A stretch of 64,000 nt of DNA from Arcobacter vandammei (GCF_016106035.1 NZ_JADKPZ010000012.1:1-64000); one strand, 5' to 3'. Positions 8,059 through 18,340 are shown, counted from the first letter of the stretch. The notes: a model not told the origin generated them from the sequence alone. Program-made: numbers and translations.

Positions 8059-8877
8059 CTAAAAACAATCCTCTTTTTTTGATAAAAACTTTAACTCATC
8101 ACAAGAAAAACCAGCCTCTTTTCTAGCCATAAAATTTAAATCCATCTTTCTTTTTGTGCTTCCTGGAAAAACTCTCTCAATAGCTTCAAAATAGGTTTCT
8201 TCATAATTTAACCCTAATCTATCACACTCTGTTTTAAACCAAAAATCTCCTTTTCTAACATGTTCAACCTCTTCTTCTAAAATAACACCTAAAGCTTTAA
8301 TAAATTTTGTATTAAAACTATCTCTATTTGAATTTAACTTTTGCATTATTTTTGGGTTTTGGTCAAGTCCATTTGCTTCTAAATATCTAGGAACACATGC
8401 CATACGACTTATAAAATCTGGAGTTTGTTGCATGGCTTCAAAAAGATTTTTATGCACATCAAATTCTCCATAAAAGCCTCCTAGCTCCTTTATTAACTCT
8501 TCTAGCATTAAGAAATGTCTTATTTCATCACTAGCAACTTCTAGCCAATCTTGATAGTACTTAAGTGGCATATTTTGGTATCTTAAAGCAGCATCTAGTG
8601 CTAAATCAATCGCACTATATTCAATATGCAAAATAGTATGAACTAAATATTTTTTTCCCTCAATTGATTTAAAATTTTTAATTTCTGGCAAAGCCGTTGG
8701 TTTTACAATATTTAAAAAAGTACTATAAGATGGACTTATTAAAATTGGGGCTATGTAATTATTGTCAAAGCTTATATTATTGTTTAAAAAATTTTTATAA
8801 AGTTTATTAAACATCTCAAATTTATTTTTTGGAGAGTTCTCAAGTAAAATAGCCTCCAAATTAGAAAAATAATCCAT
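8059..8877 (-). CDS. DUF455 ferritin-like protein
   Basis: A 272-aa protein of the DUF455 family, helical ferritin-like proteins distantly related to the tRNA hydroxylase MiaE. Carboxylate/His pairs expected of a di-iron centre are visible: HTILHIEYSAIDLALDAALR, DEIRHFLMLEELIKELGG and EEEVEHVRKGDFWF. The family's biochemical role is not established, although an iron-dependent oxidase or hydroxylase activity is plausible. It is the only gene of its strand between 8.0 and 8.9 kb and is divergent from the hydrolase gene at 8932, with a 54-bp shared promoter gap. Confidence 0.82.
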   Translation of the reverse strand: MDYFSNLEAILLENSPKNKFEMFNKLYKNFLNNNISFDNNYIAPILISPSYSTFLNIVKPTALPEIKNFKSIEGKKYLVHTILHIEYSAIDLALDAALRYQNMPLKYYQDWLEVASDEIRHFLMLEELIKELGGFYGEFDVHKNLFEAMQQTPDFISRMACVPRYLEANGLDQNPKIMQKLNSNRDSFNTKFIKALGVILEEEVEHVRKGDFWFKTECDRLGLNYEETYFEAIERVFPGSTKRKMDLNFMARKEAGFSCDELKFLSKKEDCF

Positions 8878-8931
8878 AAATTAACCTTTTTTTGATATAA
8901 TCAAGTAAATTTTAGCAAAGTAAGGTTTAAA

Positions 8932-9531
8932 ATGGATATAAAGTTTCATCCTATGGGAGACTATGGTACAAATTGTTATATAGTAACTATTGATAACAAA
9001 GATTTTATAATAGACCCTGGTGTTGGGGCTACTGCTTGGATTAAACAAAATGTTACAAATCCTGTTGCTGTTTTAAATACTCACGGTCATTTTGACCATA
9101 TTTGGTCAAATCAAGAGGTAAAAAAGCTTTACAATATCAAACTTTATACTCCAAAAGATGATGAATTTATGCTTACTTTAAATCCTTATAATCTTGGAAT
9201 GCCACATTCATTTGCAGATGTTTTAGTAAATCCAGATGAAGAGTTAGAAATTGCTGGTGTTAAAATAAAATTCCACCATTTTCCAGGTCATACACCAGGA
9301 TGTAGTGTTATACAAATAGGTGAAATTTTGTTTAGCGGTGATTTTATATTTCAAGGAACTATAGGAAGATTTGATTTTCCGATGTCAAATGCAAAAGATA
9401 TGAAAAAAAGTCTTCAAAAAATACTAAAATGGAAAGCTAACCACCATATTTATCCAGGTCATGGTTCAAAAACAACTCTTCAAAATGAGCTTGAAACTAT
9501 AGCTCAATGGGAAAAACATATAAAGGCATAA
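8932..9531 (+). CDS. Metallo-beta-lactamase-fold hydrolase (glyoxalase II-like)
   Basis: A 199-aa cytosolic MBL-fold hydrolase. The metal motif THGHFDHIW (H51, H53, D55, H56) is intact, followed by FPGHTPGC (third-metal histidine), FSGDFIF (bridging Asp) and YPGHG (last His). Size and motifs match the YcbL/GloB-like group that cleaves thioesters such as S-lactoylglutathione, although the true substrate cannot be read from sequence. TATAAT (near 8898) and AAGG precede the ATG. The first GGDEF gene starts 1 bp after its stop, so the three plus-strand genes 8932-11438 are probably one operon. Confidence 0.88.
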   Translation: MDIKFHPMGDYGTNCYIVTIDNKDFIIDPGVGATAWIKQNVTNPVAVLNTHGHFDHIWSNQEVKKLYNIKLYTPKDDEFMLTLNPYNLGMPHSFADVLVNPDEELEIAGVKIKFHHFPGHTPGCSVIQIGEILFSGDFIFQGTIGRFDFPMSNAKDMKKSLQKILKWKANHHIYPGHGSKTTLQNELETIAQWEKHIKA

Positions 9532-9532
9532 A

Positions 9533-10435
9533 ATGAGCTACTCTTGTGAATTAATAATGAATGAAAATGATAAGCTAAAGCTATCAGATTTAGATAAAAG
9601 TGCCTTAAATATATATGAATATTTAAAAATTCACCACGAAATAGATGCACTAAAAATTGAGATTTCAAAGCAAGAAGATAAAGAAAATATATTCTCTTTA
9701 TTTGACTTAGATAAAGATTATATTGAATTCTCTTTAGAATTTCCACAAAATATTAATACAAAAGTTATATTTATTTTCTTAGCAAACAATGAAGATAAAA
9801 AAGAAAAAATCATAGAGCAATTAGACAAAATAAAGATGTCTTTACATGTATTTTCTCAATCTTTATATAACAAATATATAGAAAAAACTATAAGTAATAT
9901 GTCTTTAATAGACCCTGTAACTGGCACATATAACAGAGCTTATTTAAATAATTATGTTACAAATTTATTAAGTCTTTCAAATAGAGAGCAAAAAAAAGTT
10001 GCTTTTATTAAAATCGGGATAGACCAGTTTAAGGCTGTTGTTGATGAATTCGATTATGAAACAGGAGATAAAGTTTTAAAAGCTTTAGCAAATACACTTA
10101 AAAATAGTGTAAGAGAATCTGATATTGTAATAAAAATATCAAACGATGAATTTTTAGTTATTTTATTAAATATTCTTTCAGATACAAATGCTGTTATGAT
10201 TGCTGAAAAGCTAATAAATAATTTTAGTAAAGAAGCCGTTGTTGTAGATGAAAATACAAAACAAATACTTATGAAAACTATTTGTGGTGGAATATCTATT
10301 TTCCCAGATAATGCAACTACAATAGATGAAATAATAAAAAAATCAGATATTGCACTTTATGAAGCTAGAAATAGAGGGCGAGGTAAAGTTTTTTTATTTA
10401 ATGATGAAGAGACAAATAAAATAGACCTTTTTTAG
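9533..10435 (+). CDS. Degenerate GGDEF protein, inhibitory site kept
   Basis: A 300-aa protein with an N-terminal GAF-like sensory region (about 1-115) and a GGDEF domain (about 125-290, beginning DPVTGTYNRAYL). The signature motif reads SNDEF (203-207) instead of GGDEF, so both glycines that contact GTP are gone, while the I-site RxxD (RESD, 194-197) sits at the canonical five residues upstream. That pattern is seen in c-di-GMP-binding effectors derived from diguanylate cyclases, so receptor function is more likely than synthesis. It shares long stretches with the next gene (FKAVxDEFDY, KQIL-KTIC, SDIALYEA), indicating tandem duplication. Confidence 0.85.
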   Translation: MSYSCELIMNENDKLKLSDLDKSALNIYEYLKIHHEIDALKIEISKQEDKENIFSLFDLDKDYIEFSLEFPQNINTKVIFIFLANNEDKKEKIIEQLDKIKMSLHVFSQSLYNKYIEKTISNMSLIDPVTGTYNRAYLNNYVTNLLSLSNREQKKVAFIKIGIDQFKAVVDEFDYETGDKVLKALANTLKNSVRESDIVIKISNDEFLVILLNILSDTNAVMIAEKLINNFSKEAVVVDENTKQILMKTICGGISIFPDNATTIDEIIKKSDIALYEARNRGRGKVFLFNDEETNKIDLF

Positions 10436-10442
10436 GATATAT

Positions 10443-11438
10443 ATGAAATATAATATGATGGAACTAATAAAATCTTCTGCAACAAATGAGTATGCTTATC
10501 ACTCTTTGGAAAGTATATTTGTACTGCAAGAACAACTATCTTATTCAACAAATATTAAACAATTAGCTGAAGATATTTTTAATTGGTTAAGAGATGAGTT
10601 TAAAATTACAAACCTTGAATTTAGCTTATTTGACATAAATAAAAATAGTAAATCTACTATACTTTCAAAAGGAAATGAGTTTTTTATGGATGATGAATTA
10701 TCTCATTTTTTTATTATAAATACTCATATAAGCTTAAATGCAACACTATCTTTTTGTGCAAATTCTAAATTACATTTTAAAATGATAGAAGATAATTATG
10801 ATACTATTCAAGCTGCATTTTTTCAAATTTCACCAATTATTCAAAGCTTAATTTTGAAAAAGAATTTTATAGATTCATCTTCTTTAGACTCTGTTACAAA
10901 TGTTTATAATAGAACTTATCTAATCCAAAACCTTACAAATCACTTGCGATTATTAAACAATAAACAAGAAGAGATATATTTTTTAATGATAGGAATTGAT
11001 AGATTTAAGGCTGTTATTGATGAATTTGATTATGATATTGCAGATAAGGTTTTAGTTGAATTAGCAAGAGTTATTCACTCAAATATAGATAGCTTTGATT
11101 TAGTAGGAAGACTTGGAACTGATGAATTTTTAGTTTCAATTTTAAGCAACTCAAATGAAGAAGAAATAGAGGCTCTAGCACTAAAAATAATTGATGATTT
11201 TGCAGATACAAATATAGTTGTAAATGATGAACATAAACAGATTTTGAAAAAAACAATTTGTATTGGAATGGATAAATTTATTTTAAGTTCTCAAAAAACC
11301 ATAAATGATTCTATAAAACATTCAGATATTGCACTTTATGAAGCTAAAAATAAAGGAAGATCACAATTTTTAAAATATAGTGATTTAACCGCTTCAGATG
11401 GTGTAGAGATTTTTGATGAATCAATAGAGCTTTTTTAA
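10443..11438 (+). CDS. Degenerate GGDEF protein, paralogue of the preceding gene
   Basis: A 331-aa protein with a GAF-like N-terminal region (about 25-135) and GGDEF domain (about 145-315; DSVTNVYNRTYL). The signature reads GTDEF (225-229), with the second glycine replaced by Thr, and the I-site reads DSFD (216-219), with the Arg lost. So it differs from its neighbour: a partly kept active-site motif but no inhibitory site. It might be weakly active or catalytically dead. It follows the first copy by 7 bp in the same orientation; the two probably arose by duplication and could form a heterodimer. Confidence 0.85.
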   Translation: MKYNMMELIKSSATNEYAYHSLESIFVLQEQLSYSTNIKQLAEDIFNWLRDEFKITNLEFSLFDINKNSKSTILSKGNEFFMDDELSHFFIINTHISLNATLSFCANSKLHFKMIEDNYDTIQAAFFQISPIIQSLILKKNFIDSSSLDSVTNVYNRTYLIQNLTNHLRLLNNKQEEIYFLMIGIDRFKAVIDEFDYDIADKVLVELARVIHSNIDSFDLVGRLGTDEFLVSILSNSNEEEIEALALKIIDDFADTNIVVNDEHKQILKKTICIGMDKFILSSQKTINDSIKHSDIALYEAKNKGRSQFLKYSDLTASDGVEIFDESIELF

Positions 11439-11446
11439 AAGCTCTA
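11425..11446. terminator. Inverted repeat at convergent gene ends
   Basis: TAGAGCTTTT and AAAAGCTCTA form a stem over the GGDEF gene stop codon, 5 bp before the tyrA stop on the other strand. It lacks a clean T run, so termination strength is uncertain. Confidence 0.4.
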
Positions 11447-11451
11447 AGATT

Positions 11452-12282
11452 TTATAAAATTTCGTGAAGAGTATTTGCTTTTTTCATCCACTTTTCTAAC
11501 TCTTCATAATTCTCATCTTCTATCATTTTCTTAGCAACATTAATTTGCTCTTCAAAAGATTTAATAGATTCAAGTAAATTAATTCTATTTTGTTTAAAAA
11601 TATCTCCCCACATTCTTGGGCTTGATTTTGCAATTCTACTCATATCTTTAAATCCACCAGCAGCAAGTGCTATAATCTCTTTTGGGTTTTGATGACTCAT
11701 AACAGTATTTGCTAGAGAAAATGATAAAAGGTGTGGTAAATGCGAAATATAACAAGCATTTATATCGTGTTCATGGCTATCCATAACCACTATTCTCATC
11801 CCTATTTCTTGAAAAATTCTAAAAGCTTTATTTACATGTTGATTTCCATTTGCTTCTAAATCACATAAAACAACTGTTTTACCTTCATAAAGATTGTCAA
11901 TTGCAGCTTTTGGTCCAGATTTTTCTGTTCCTGTCATTGGGTGTGCTGCAACAAAGTTTTTTCTTATTTTTTCTGGTATATTTTTTACTATATACTCTTT
12001 TGTTGAACCCATATCAATAATAGTTGTTTTCTCATCTATATCTAAGAAATTTGGAAACATTGCAATAATTGCATCAACAGGAATTGATAAAATAATTACA
12101 TCACTTACTTTTTTTAAAGTCTCTAAATCTACTATTTCATCAACTAAATTTAACTCTTCTATCTCTTTTTTATTTTTCTCACTATTTGTAAAACCATAAA
12201 CTTTTTGGGCAATTCCATATCTTTTTACAGCTTTTGCCAATGAGCCTCCCATAAGCCCTAAACCAATAATTCCTATATTCAA
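11452..12282 (-). CDS. tyrA: Prephenate dehydrogenase
   Basis: NAD(P)-dependent oxidative decarboxylation of prephenate to 4-hydroxyphenylpyruvate, the tyrosine branch. The N-terminal Rossmann motif is GIIGLGLMGGSLA; later motifs are DMGSTKEYIV, AAHPMTGTEKSGP (substrate-binding His and Thr), CYISHLPHLLSFSLA and GGFKDMSRIAKSSP. There is no chorismate mutase or ACT domain. I place the start at the TTG at 12282, which has AAAGGTAAG 7 bases upstream and puts the Rossmann strand at the very N-terminus. A longer TTG reading from 12312 adds 10 residues without homology. It is divergent from bamA. Confidence 0.9.
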   Translation of the reverse strand: MNIGIIGLGLMGGSLAKAVKRYGIAQKVYGFTNSEKNKKEIEELNLVDEIVDLETLKKVSDVIILSIPVDAIIAMFPNFLDIDEKTTIIDMGSTKEYIVKNIPEKIRKNFVAAHPMTGTEKSGPKAAIDNLYEGKTVVLCDLEANGNQHVNKAFRIFQEIGMRIVVMDSHEHDINACYISHLPHLLSFSLANTVMSHQNPKEIIALAAGGFKDMSRIAKSSPRMWGDIFKQNRINLLESIKSFEEQINVAKKMIEDENYEELEKWMKKANTLHEIL

Positions 12283-12388
12283 AATCTTACCTTTTATAAA
12301 TAAATTGGGCAAAATTATATCTTACTTTAGATTTATATAAACTATTTTTAGATATATTATTGCTTTATTATCCAAATTAAGGACACCT

Positions 12389-14665
12389 GTGAAAAATAAA
12401 GTAATACTTTTATCATTGACTTGTGCTACTCTGCTTAGTGCAACTACAATAAAATCTATTGAATATAAAGATGTAAATAAACTATCTCCACAAGTTTTAG
12501 CAGAAACTATAGATATGAGAGTTGGAGACAATTTAGATGAAAACAAACTAAATGAAGCCATTGTAAAGTTTTATAAATATGGTTATTTTGAAGATGTTGA
12601 AGTTGTAAATAACGATGGAAATCTTCTATTTACTTTCAAAGAAAATCCTTCTGTTGCTAGTGTTGATATTAAAGGATACAAAACAAGAAGTGAAGATATT
12701 GATAATATAAAAAATATTATTAAGTTTAAAAAAGGTTCAATGTACACTGAAAAAAGAGTAAAAGAGACTGAGAACAAGCTTCTTTCTATGCTTGAAAGTG
12801 AAGGATTTATCAACTCTGTTGTTGAAACAGAAGTTGAAACTTTAGGTGAAAATGCAAAAAAAGTTACTTTTTATGTAAATAAAGGTGATGAGATTATTAT
12901 AAATAAAGCTCAATATCATGGTGCAGAAAACTTAAGTCAAGGTGATTTCGATGATGTAACTGCAAATAAAGAAAAAGAGTTTGCTTCTTGGTGGTTTGGA
13001 CAAAATACAGGTGAATTAAAACTAGACCAACTAAAATATGATGCTAGAAGAATAAATGATTTATATTTTGAAAAAGGTTATTTGGATGCTGATGTAAAAG
13101 AGCCATTTTTGGATATTGATTTTGCATCAAATCAAGCAAAATTAGACTTCTTTGTAAAAGAGGGAGAAAAATATACAACTAGTGATATTAAGTTATTTTT
13201 AGATGCATCAATAGTAAATCCAGAAGAGATTCTTCCTGAATTAAAACTAAAAGTTGATAAAACATTTAATATTAAAAAATTAAGACAAGATCAAGAGTAT
13301 ATAAAAACTCAAGTTGCAAATCAAGGTTATGCTTTTGCTGATGTTAAATTTGATTTAAAGAAAAATGAAGCTGAACATAAAGTTGATGTTGTATATAGTG
13401 TTGTTCCTGGTAAAAAAGTATATATAAATGATGTAAAAATATCTGGAAACACTAGAACTCTTGATAGAGTTATTAGAAGAGATGTTTATTTAGCTCCAGG
13501 TGATTTATATAATATGAGTGATTTTAAGGACTCTACAAATAAACTTAAAAGATCAAGATTCTTTGAAGATGTACAAATCGAAGAGAAAAGAATTAGTGAT
13601 GATAAAATGGACATTATTGTAAAAGTAACAGAAGCTCCAACAGGAAGTTTAATGCTTGGTGGTGGTTATGGGTCTTACGATAAATTTATGGTAAATGGTT
13701 CTATTAGTGATGCAAATATTTTTGGTTCAGGACTTGCTCTTGGATTAAGTGCTGATTTATCAAAAAGATCTAGTAGATTTGAATTAAGCCTTAAAAATCC
13801 TGCAATAAATGATAGTGATTATAATGGAGAAGTTGAAGTTCACTCAACTAAAAATGAGATTAGAAGAAGTAAATATTATTCTGATGTAAAATCAACTGGT
13901 TTCTCTATTGGAGCTGGAAAAGAAGTTTTAAGGGATACTTATGTTGGTGCTAAATATAGCCTTGATTTTATAAAAGAGACTTATGATTATCAAGATGAAG
14001 TGGATAGACAAAGTATTAAAAACACTGGAAAACTTCCAAATGGAAAACTTCCATTTGAGGATCAAGACTATGTAAATAGTTCAATTACTCCTTATATAAA
14101 TTTTGATAATACAGATGATTTTTACTTTCCAAGAGAAGGTTGGAGAGCAAATATTTCTGCTGAATATGCTGGAGTTGGTGGAGATTCTAAATATATAAAA
14201 CCATCTGCTAGTGTTAGATATTTTTACTCTTTAGAAGATTTAACAGACCTTGATTGGATAGTTAGACTTAAATCTCAAGCAAGAGTTTTAATAGATAATG
14301 GTCAAATAAATCAAGGAGACTCTTTATATCTTGGAGGTCCTAGAACTTTAAGAGGATATAAATCTTATGCCTTCCCAAATAACGAAAGTGGAGAAAAAAC
14401 AGATCCATATAAAAAAATGTGGTCAAATCAATTTGAGATTAGTTTTCCTTTAGTTCCAAGTGCAAAAATGAGATGGGGAGTTTTCTATGACTATGGTATG
14501 ATAGGTCAAGATTCATTTAGTGATACGAAAAGATCAGGAACAGGAGCACTTTTAGAGTGGGTTTCACCTATGGGTCCACTACAACTTATCTTTGCTAAAC
14601 CAATTGGTAAAAAACCAGGAGATGATACATCTAGCTTTGAGTTCTCGTTTGGGGCTAGTTTCTAA
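12389..14665 (+). CDS. bamA: Outer membrane assembly factor BamA
   Basis: Core of the BAM machine that folds beta-barrel proteins into the outer membrane. The 758-aa product has a signal peptide (KVILLSLTCATLLSATT), five POTRA domains (about 20-400) and a surface-antigen barrel (about 425-758) with the RGY-type motif LYLGGPRTLRGYKSYAFP and the terminal aromatic residue (FEFSFGASF). The start is GTG with AAGGA at 12379-12383; the leader sequence follows at once. It leads a plus-strand series with mqnC (1-base overlap), the M16 homologue, gltX, yggT and the lytic transglycosylase. A TATATT about 30 bp upstream may be its -10. Confidence 0.95.
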   Translation: MKNKVILLSLTCATLLSATTIKSIEYKDVNKLSPQVLAETIDMRVGDNLDENKLNEAIVKFYKYGYFEDVEVVNNDGNLLFTFKENPSVASVDIKGYKTRSEDIDNIKNIIKFKKGSMYTEKRVKETENKLLSMLESEGFINSVVETEVETLGENAKKVTFYVNKGDEIIINKAQYHGAENLSQGDFDDVTANKEKEFASWWFGQNTGELKLDQLKYDARRINDLYFEKGYLDADVKEPFLDIDFASNQAKLDFFVKEGEKYTTSDIKLFLDASIVNPEEILPELKLKVDKTFNIKKLRQDQEYIKTQVANQGYAFADVKFDLKKNEAEHKVDVVYSVVPGKKVYINDVKISGNTRTLDRVIRRDVYLAPGDLYNMSDFKDSTNKLKRSRFFEDVQIEEKRISDDKMDIIVKVTEAPTGSLMLGGGYGSYDKFMVNGSISDANIFGSGLALGLSADLSKRSSRFELSLKNPAINDSDYNGEVEVHSTKNEIRRSKYYSDVKSTGFSIGAGKEVLRDTYVGAKYSLDFIKETYDYQDEVDRQSIKNTGKLPNGKLPFEDQDYVNSSITPYINFDNTDDFYFPREGWRANISAEYAGVGGDSKYIKPSASVRYFYSLEDLTDLDWIVRLKSQARVLIDNGQINQGDSLYLGGPRTLRGYKSYAFPNNESGEKTDPYKKMWSNQFEISFPLVPSAKMRWGVFYDYGMIGQDSFSDTKRSGTGALLEWVSPMGPLQLIFAKPIGKKPGDDTSSFEFSFGASF

Positions 14666-15738
14666 TGACAAAAAAAATTGAACTTGATTTAAAAAAAAGA
14701 TTAAGCAATGAAGATGCTCTATATTTAATAAAAAATGCTTCTTTATTAGAATTAAGTCAATTAGCAAGTGCAAAAAAGCTTGAATTTCATCCAGAAAAAC
14801 TGACAACTTTTATAGTTGATAGAAATATTAACTATACAAATGTTTGTTGGGTTGATTGTAAATTTTGTGCCTTTTATAGACATAAAAAAGATGAAGACTC
14901 TTATGTATTGAAGTTTGATGAAATTGATAAAAAAATTGATGAACTTCTTGCTATTGGTGGAACACAAATTCTTTTTCAAGGTGGAGTTCATCCAAACTTA
15001 AAAATAGACTATTATGAAGATTTAGTAAATCATATTCATACAAAGTATCCGCAAATCACAATTCATGGCTTTTCATCAATAGAGATAGCATTTATAGCAA
15101 AAGTTTCAAAAATATCAAAACTTGAAGTTTTAAAAAGACTTCAAGCAAAAGGTTTAAGCTCTGTTCCAGGAGCTGGAGCTGAGATTTTAAGTGATAGAGT
15201 AAGAGATATTATTGCTCCAAAAAAGATGGACACACAAGAGTGGTTAGAAGTTCATAGAACAGCACATAATATAGGTATGAAAACAACTGCTACCATGATG
15301 TTTGGAACAGTTGAAACAGATGAAGAAATTATTGAACATTGGGAACATTTACGAAAACTTCAAGATGAGACAGGTGGATTTAGAGCTTTTATTATGTGGA
15401 GTTTTCAAGGAGAAAATACAAAACTTTTAGAAGAGCATCCTGAAATAAAACCTCAATCTTCAAATAGATATTTAAAACTTCTTGCAGTTGCAAGATTGTA
15501 TTTAGATAATTTTGTAAATCTTCAAAGCTCTTGGGTTACTCAAGGTTCATATATTGGACAAATGGCTCTAAAATTTGGTGCAAATGATTTAGGAAGTACA
15601 ATGATGGAAGAGAATGTTGTAAAGGCTGCAGGAGCTGTAAATAGAATGAATCAAGATGAGATGATAAGATTAATCAAAGATATAGGTGAATTTCCTGCAA
15701 AAAGAGATACAGCTTACAATATAATAGAAAGATTTTAA
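14665..15738 (+). CDS. mqnC: Cyclic dehypoxanthinyl futalosine synthase
   Basis: A radical-SAM enzyme of the futalosine route to menaquinone that converts dehypoxanthine futalosine to its cyclic form. The 4Fe-4S motif is CWVDCKFCAF (C61, C65, C68). Other family stretches are ILFQGGVHPNL, GFSSIEIAFIAK, GAGAEIL, TTATMMFGTVET and the FRAFIMWSFQGENT segment. Length (357 aa) is normal. The ATG overlaps the bamA stop by one base (TAATG), so translation is coupled. No other mqn gene lies in the window, which matches the scattered mqn genes of Campylobacterota. Confidence 0.93.
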   Translation: MTKKIELDLKKRLSNEDALYLIKNASLLELSQLASAKKLEFHPEKLTTFIVDRNINYTNVCWVDCKFCAFYRHKKDEDSYVLKFDEIDKKIDELLAIGGTQILFQGGVHPNLKIDYYEDLVNHIHTKYPQITIHGFSSIEIAFIAKVSKISKLEVLKRLQAKGLSSVPGAGAEILSDRVRDIIAPKKMDTQEWLEVHRTAHNIGMKTTATMMFGTVETDEEIIEHWEHLRKLQDETGGFRAFIMWSFQGENTKLLEEHPEIKPQSSNRYLKLLAVARLYLDNFVNLQSSWVTQGSYIGQMALKFGANDLGSTMMEENVVKAAGAVNRMNQDEMIRLIKDIGEFPAKRDTAYNIIERF

Positions 15739-15744
15739 CAAAAA

Positions 15745-17034
15745 ATGAAAATTAGATATATTTTATATATTCTTTTAATATTACAAGGAAGTTTAATGAG
15801 TGCAACAATAAAGCATATAAATATTAATAATGTTGATATTCCAGTGATTTTTGAAGAGCAAAAAACTCTTCCTATTTTAAATCTACAACTAATTTTTAAA
15901 AATTCTGGATATATAAAAGATAAAGAGAACTTAGGATTAGCAAGTCTGTCTTCAAAAATTTTAAATGAAGGTACAAAAGAGCTAGGAGCTACAAAATTTG
16001 CTGAAAAATTAGATGATAATGCTATAACTATTCATAGTGCAATTGGCTTTGAAACTCTTACTATTGAGCTTTCAAGTTTAAAAGAGAAATCAAATTTAGC
16101 ATTTGAATTTTTAGATGAACTTCTAAAATCTCCAAATCTATCAAAAAATTCACTAGAAAAAATAAAAACTTTGAGTATTGGAAGCATAAAAAGAAAAGAA
16201 AACGACTTTGATGATGTTGCTAGTAAAGGTTTAAATGCCCTACTTTATAGTGGAACTCCTTTAGCAAATCCATCAAGCGGAACTATTGAAACAATTTCAA
16301 AAATTACATTGAAAGATATAGAGAAATTTTTAAAAGAGTCTTTAATTTTAAACAACTTAGTAATTGTTGCTGGTGGAGACATCTCTTTACAAGAACTTGA
16401 AACTGCAATAAATCCTATATTAAAAGCTTTAAAAGCTGGGGAAAAACAAGAAACTTCTAAAATAGAGTTTGTATCAGAAAAACAAGAAAAAGAGCTTATT
16501 AAACCAACCGAACAAGCATATATCTATTTTGGTTCAAATTTTAATGCCTCAACAAAAGATGAAGATAACTATAAAGCAAAAGTTGCCTCATTTATTTTAG
16601 GTGGAAGTGGTTTTGGTTCAAGATTAATGGAAGAAATAAGAGTTAAAAGAGGTTTAGCATACGGTGCTTACTCAAATATAAATATAAATAGATTGTATTC
16701 AAGCTTTAGTGGATATTTGCAAACAAAAAATGAAAGTGCAAATGAAGCTAAACAAATAGTAAGTTCTTTAGTTGAAGAGTTTGTAAAAAACGGTGTAACA
16801 CAAGATGAACTAAATGCTGCTAAAAACTTTTTAAGTGGAAGCGAACCACTTAGAACAGAAACTTTAGCTCAAAGATTAAATAGAGCATTTATGCTAGATT
16901 TTAGAGGATTAAGTCAAGATTACCCAAAAACTGAGCTAGAAAAAATCCAAAGTCTAAGTTTGGAAGATTTAAACAACTATATAAAAACTCATACAGAGTT
17001 AAATAATTTAACATTTTTTATTGTAAGGAAATAA
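15745..17034 (+). CDS. M16-family peptidase homologue without the zinc motif
   Basis: A 429-aa periplasmic or outer-membrane-exported protein with a signal peptide ([18 protein letters not shown]). Both M16 halves are recognisable. The N-terminal half should carry HxxEH, but the equivalent stretch is [13 protein letters not shown], with no histidines, so the zinc site is lost. The C-terminal half keeps the [13 protein letters not shown] motif with the Arg/Tyr pair that M16 proteins use for substrate binding. It thus resembles the non-catalytic partner of two-subunit M16 peptidases. No catalytic partner is present in the window. It sits between mqnC (6 bp) and gltX (4 bp). Confidence 0.85.
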   Translation: MKIRYILYILLILQGSLMSATIKHININNVDIPVIFEEQKTLPILNLQLIFKNSGYIKDKENLGLASLSSKILNEGTKELGATKFAEKLDDNAITIHSAIGFETLTIELSSLKEKSNLAFEFLDELLKSPNLSKNSLEKIKTLSIGSIKRKENDFDDVASKGLNALLYSGTPLANPSSGTIETISKITLKDIEKFLKESLILNNLVIVAGGDISLQELETAINPILKALKAGEKQETSKIEFVSEKQEKELIKPTEQAYIYFGSNFNASTKDEDNYKAKVASFILGGSGFGSRLMEEIRVKRGLAYGAYSNININRLYSSFSGYLQTKNESANEAKQIVSSLVEEFVKNGVTQDELNAAKNFLSGSEPLRTETLAQRLNRAFMLDFRGLSQDYPKTELEKIQSLSLEDLNNYIKTHTELNNLTFFIVRK

Positions 17035-17038
17035 GTTT

Positions 17039-18340
17039 ATGCTAAGATTTGCACCAAGTCCAACAGGTGATATGCACATAGGAAACCTAAGAGTTGCTAT
17101 TTTTAACTATATTGTATCAAAACAACTAAATGAAGGTTTAATTATAAGAATTGAAGATACGGATAAAGCTAGAAATATTGAAGGTAAAGATAAAGAGATT
17201 TTAGAAATTTTAGCTCTATTTTCTATAGATTACACAAGTGTTTTTTATCAAAGTGAAAATTTAAAATATCATCAAAAATTAGCTCTTCAGCTAATGACTG
17301 AAAAAAAAGCCTTTGCTTGTTTTTGTAGTGATAGTAAGCTTGAAGAGTTAAAAGAAGAGTGTATAAAAAAAGGAATACCTTTTAGATATGATGGTTTTTG
17401 TGAGACTTTAAGTGATGATGCTGTTTTAAATACAAATGCACCTTTTACTGTAAGACTTAAAAAACCTTCACACAATATAAAGTTTACCGATGTCTTAAAA
17501 GGTGATTTTGATTATGCACCTTTTGATGTAGATAGTTTTATAATTTTAAGACAAGATAAAACTCCAACTTATAACTATGCTTGTAGTGTTGATGATATGT
17601 TAATGGATATATCTATGGTTATAAGAGGAGAAGACCATGTTTCAAATACTCCTAAACAAATCCATATAAGAGAGAGTTTAGGTTACACAAAAGAGATAAA
17701 ATATGTTCATCTTCCAATTATTTTAAATGCACAAACTGGTAAAAAAATGAGTAAAAGAGATGATGCAAGTAGTGTAAAATGGTTAATTGAACAAGGATTC
17801 TTACCTAGTTCGATAGTAAATTATCTTGTACTTATTGGAAATAAAACTCCAACAGAAATATTTACTCTTGAAGAAGCTATAGAGTGGTTTAAAATAGAGA
17901 ATATTTCAAAAAGTGGAGCAAAATTTGATATTGATAAACTAAGATTTATAAATAGAAAACATATAGAACTTCTTGATTTGATGAGATTATCTAAAATTTT
18001 AGGTTTTGCAGATGAAAGTATAGGAAAATTAGCAAAATTATACCTAGAAGAAGCAAGTACAATAAAAGAGATAAAAGCAAAACTAGATGATATTTTTAGC
18101 ATAAAAACTACTTTAGAAGGCTTTGAGCAAGAGTGTCAACAAATAAAAGAAACTCTAAAAAATGCACCGTATTTTGAAAACTATGAAGATTTAAAAAATT
18201 ATGTAGTTGAAAAAACATCATTAAAAGGAAAAAATCTTTTCAAACCTCTTAGATATATCTTAACAGGTGTTGAAAATGGACCAAATTTAGCTGACATTTA
18301 TCCATTTATTAAAAATTATATAGGAGAGATTGTAAGATGA
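17039..18340 (+). CDS. gltX: Glutamyl-tRNA synthetase
   Basis: Charges tRNA with glutamate. The 433-aa chain begins [20 protein letters not shown], with the HIGH-type motif at residues 13-16, and has GKKMSKRDD as the KMSKS loop. Cys residues in FACFCSDS and GFCETL are placed for a zinc site. It is shorter than the 460-480 aa of many homologues. Campylobacterota usually carry two gltX genes, one of which mischarges tRNA-Gln for later amidation; I cannot tell which this is from sequence alone. It overlaps yggT by 4 bp. Confidence 0.92.
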   Translation: MLRFAPSPTGDMHIGNLRVAIFNYIVSKQLNEGLIIRIEDTDKARNIEGKDKEILEILALFSIDYTSVFYQSENLKYHQKLALQLMTEKKAFACFCSDSKLEELKEECIKKGIPFRYDGFCETLSDDAVLNTNAPFTVRLKKPSHNIKFTDVLKGDFDYAPFDVDSFIILRQDKTPTYNYACSVDDMLMDISMVIRGEDHVSNTPKQIHIRESLGYTKEIKYVHLPIILNAQTGKKMSKRDDASSVKWLIEQGFLPSSIVNYLVLIGNKTPTEIFTLEEAIEWFKIENISKSGAKFDIDKLRFINRKHIELLDLMRLSKILGFADESIGKLAKLYLEEASTIKEIKAKLDDIFSIKTTLEGFEQECQQIKETLKNAPYFENYEDLKNYVVEKTSLKGKNLFKPLRYILTGVENGPNLADIYPFIKNYIGEIVR

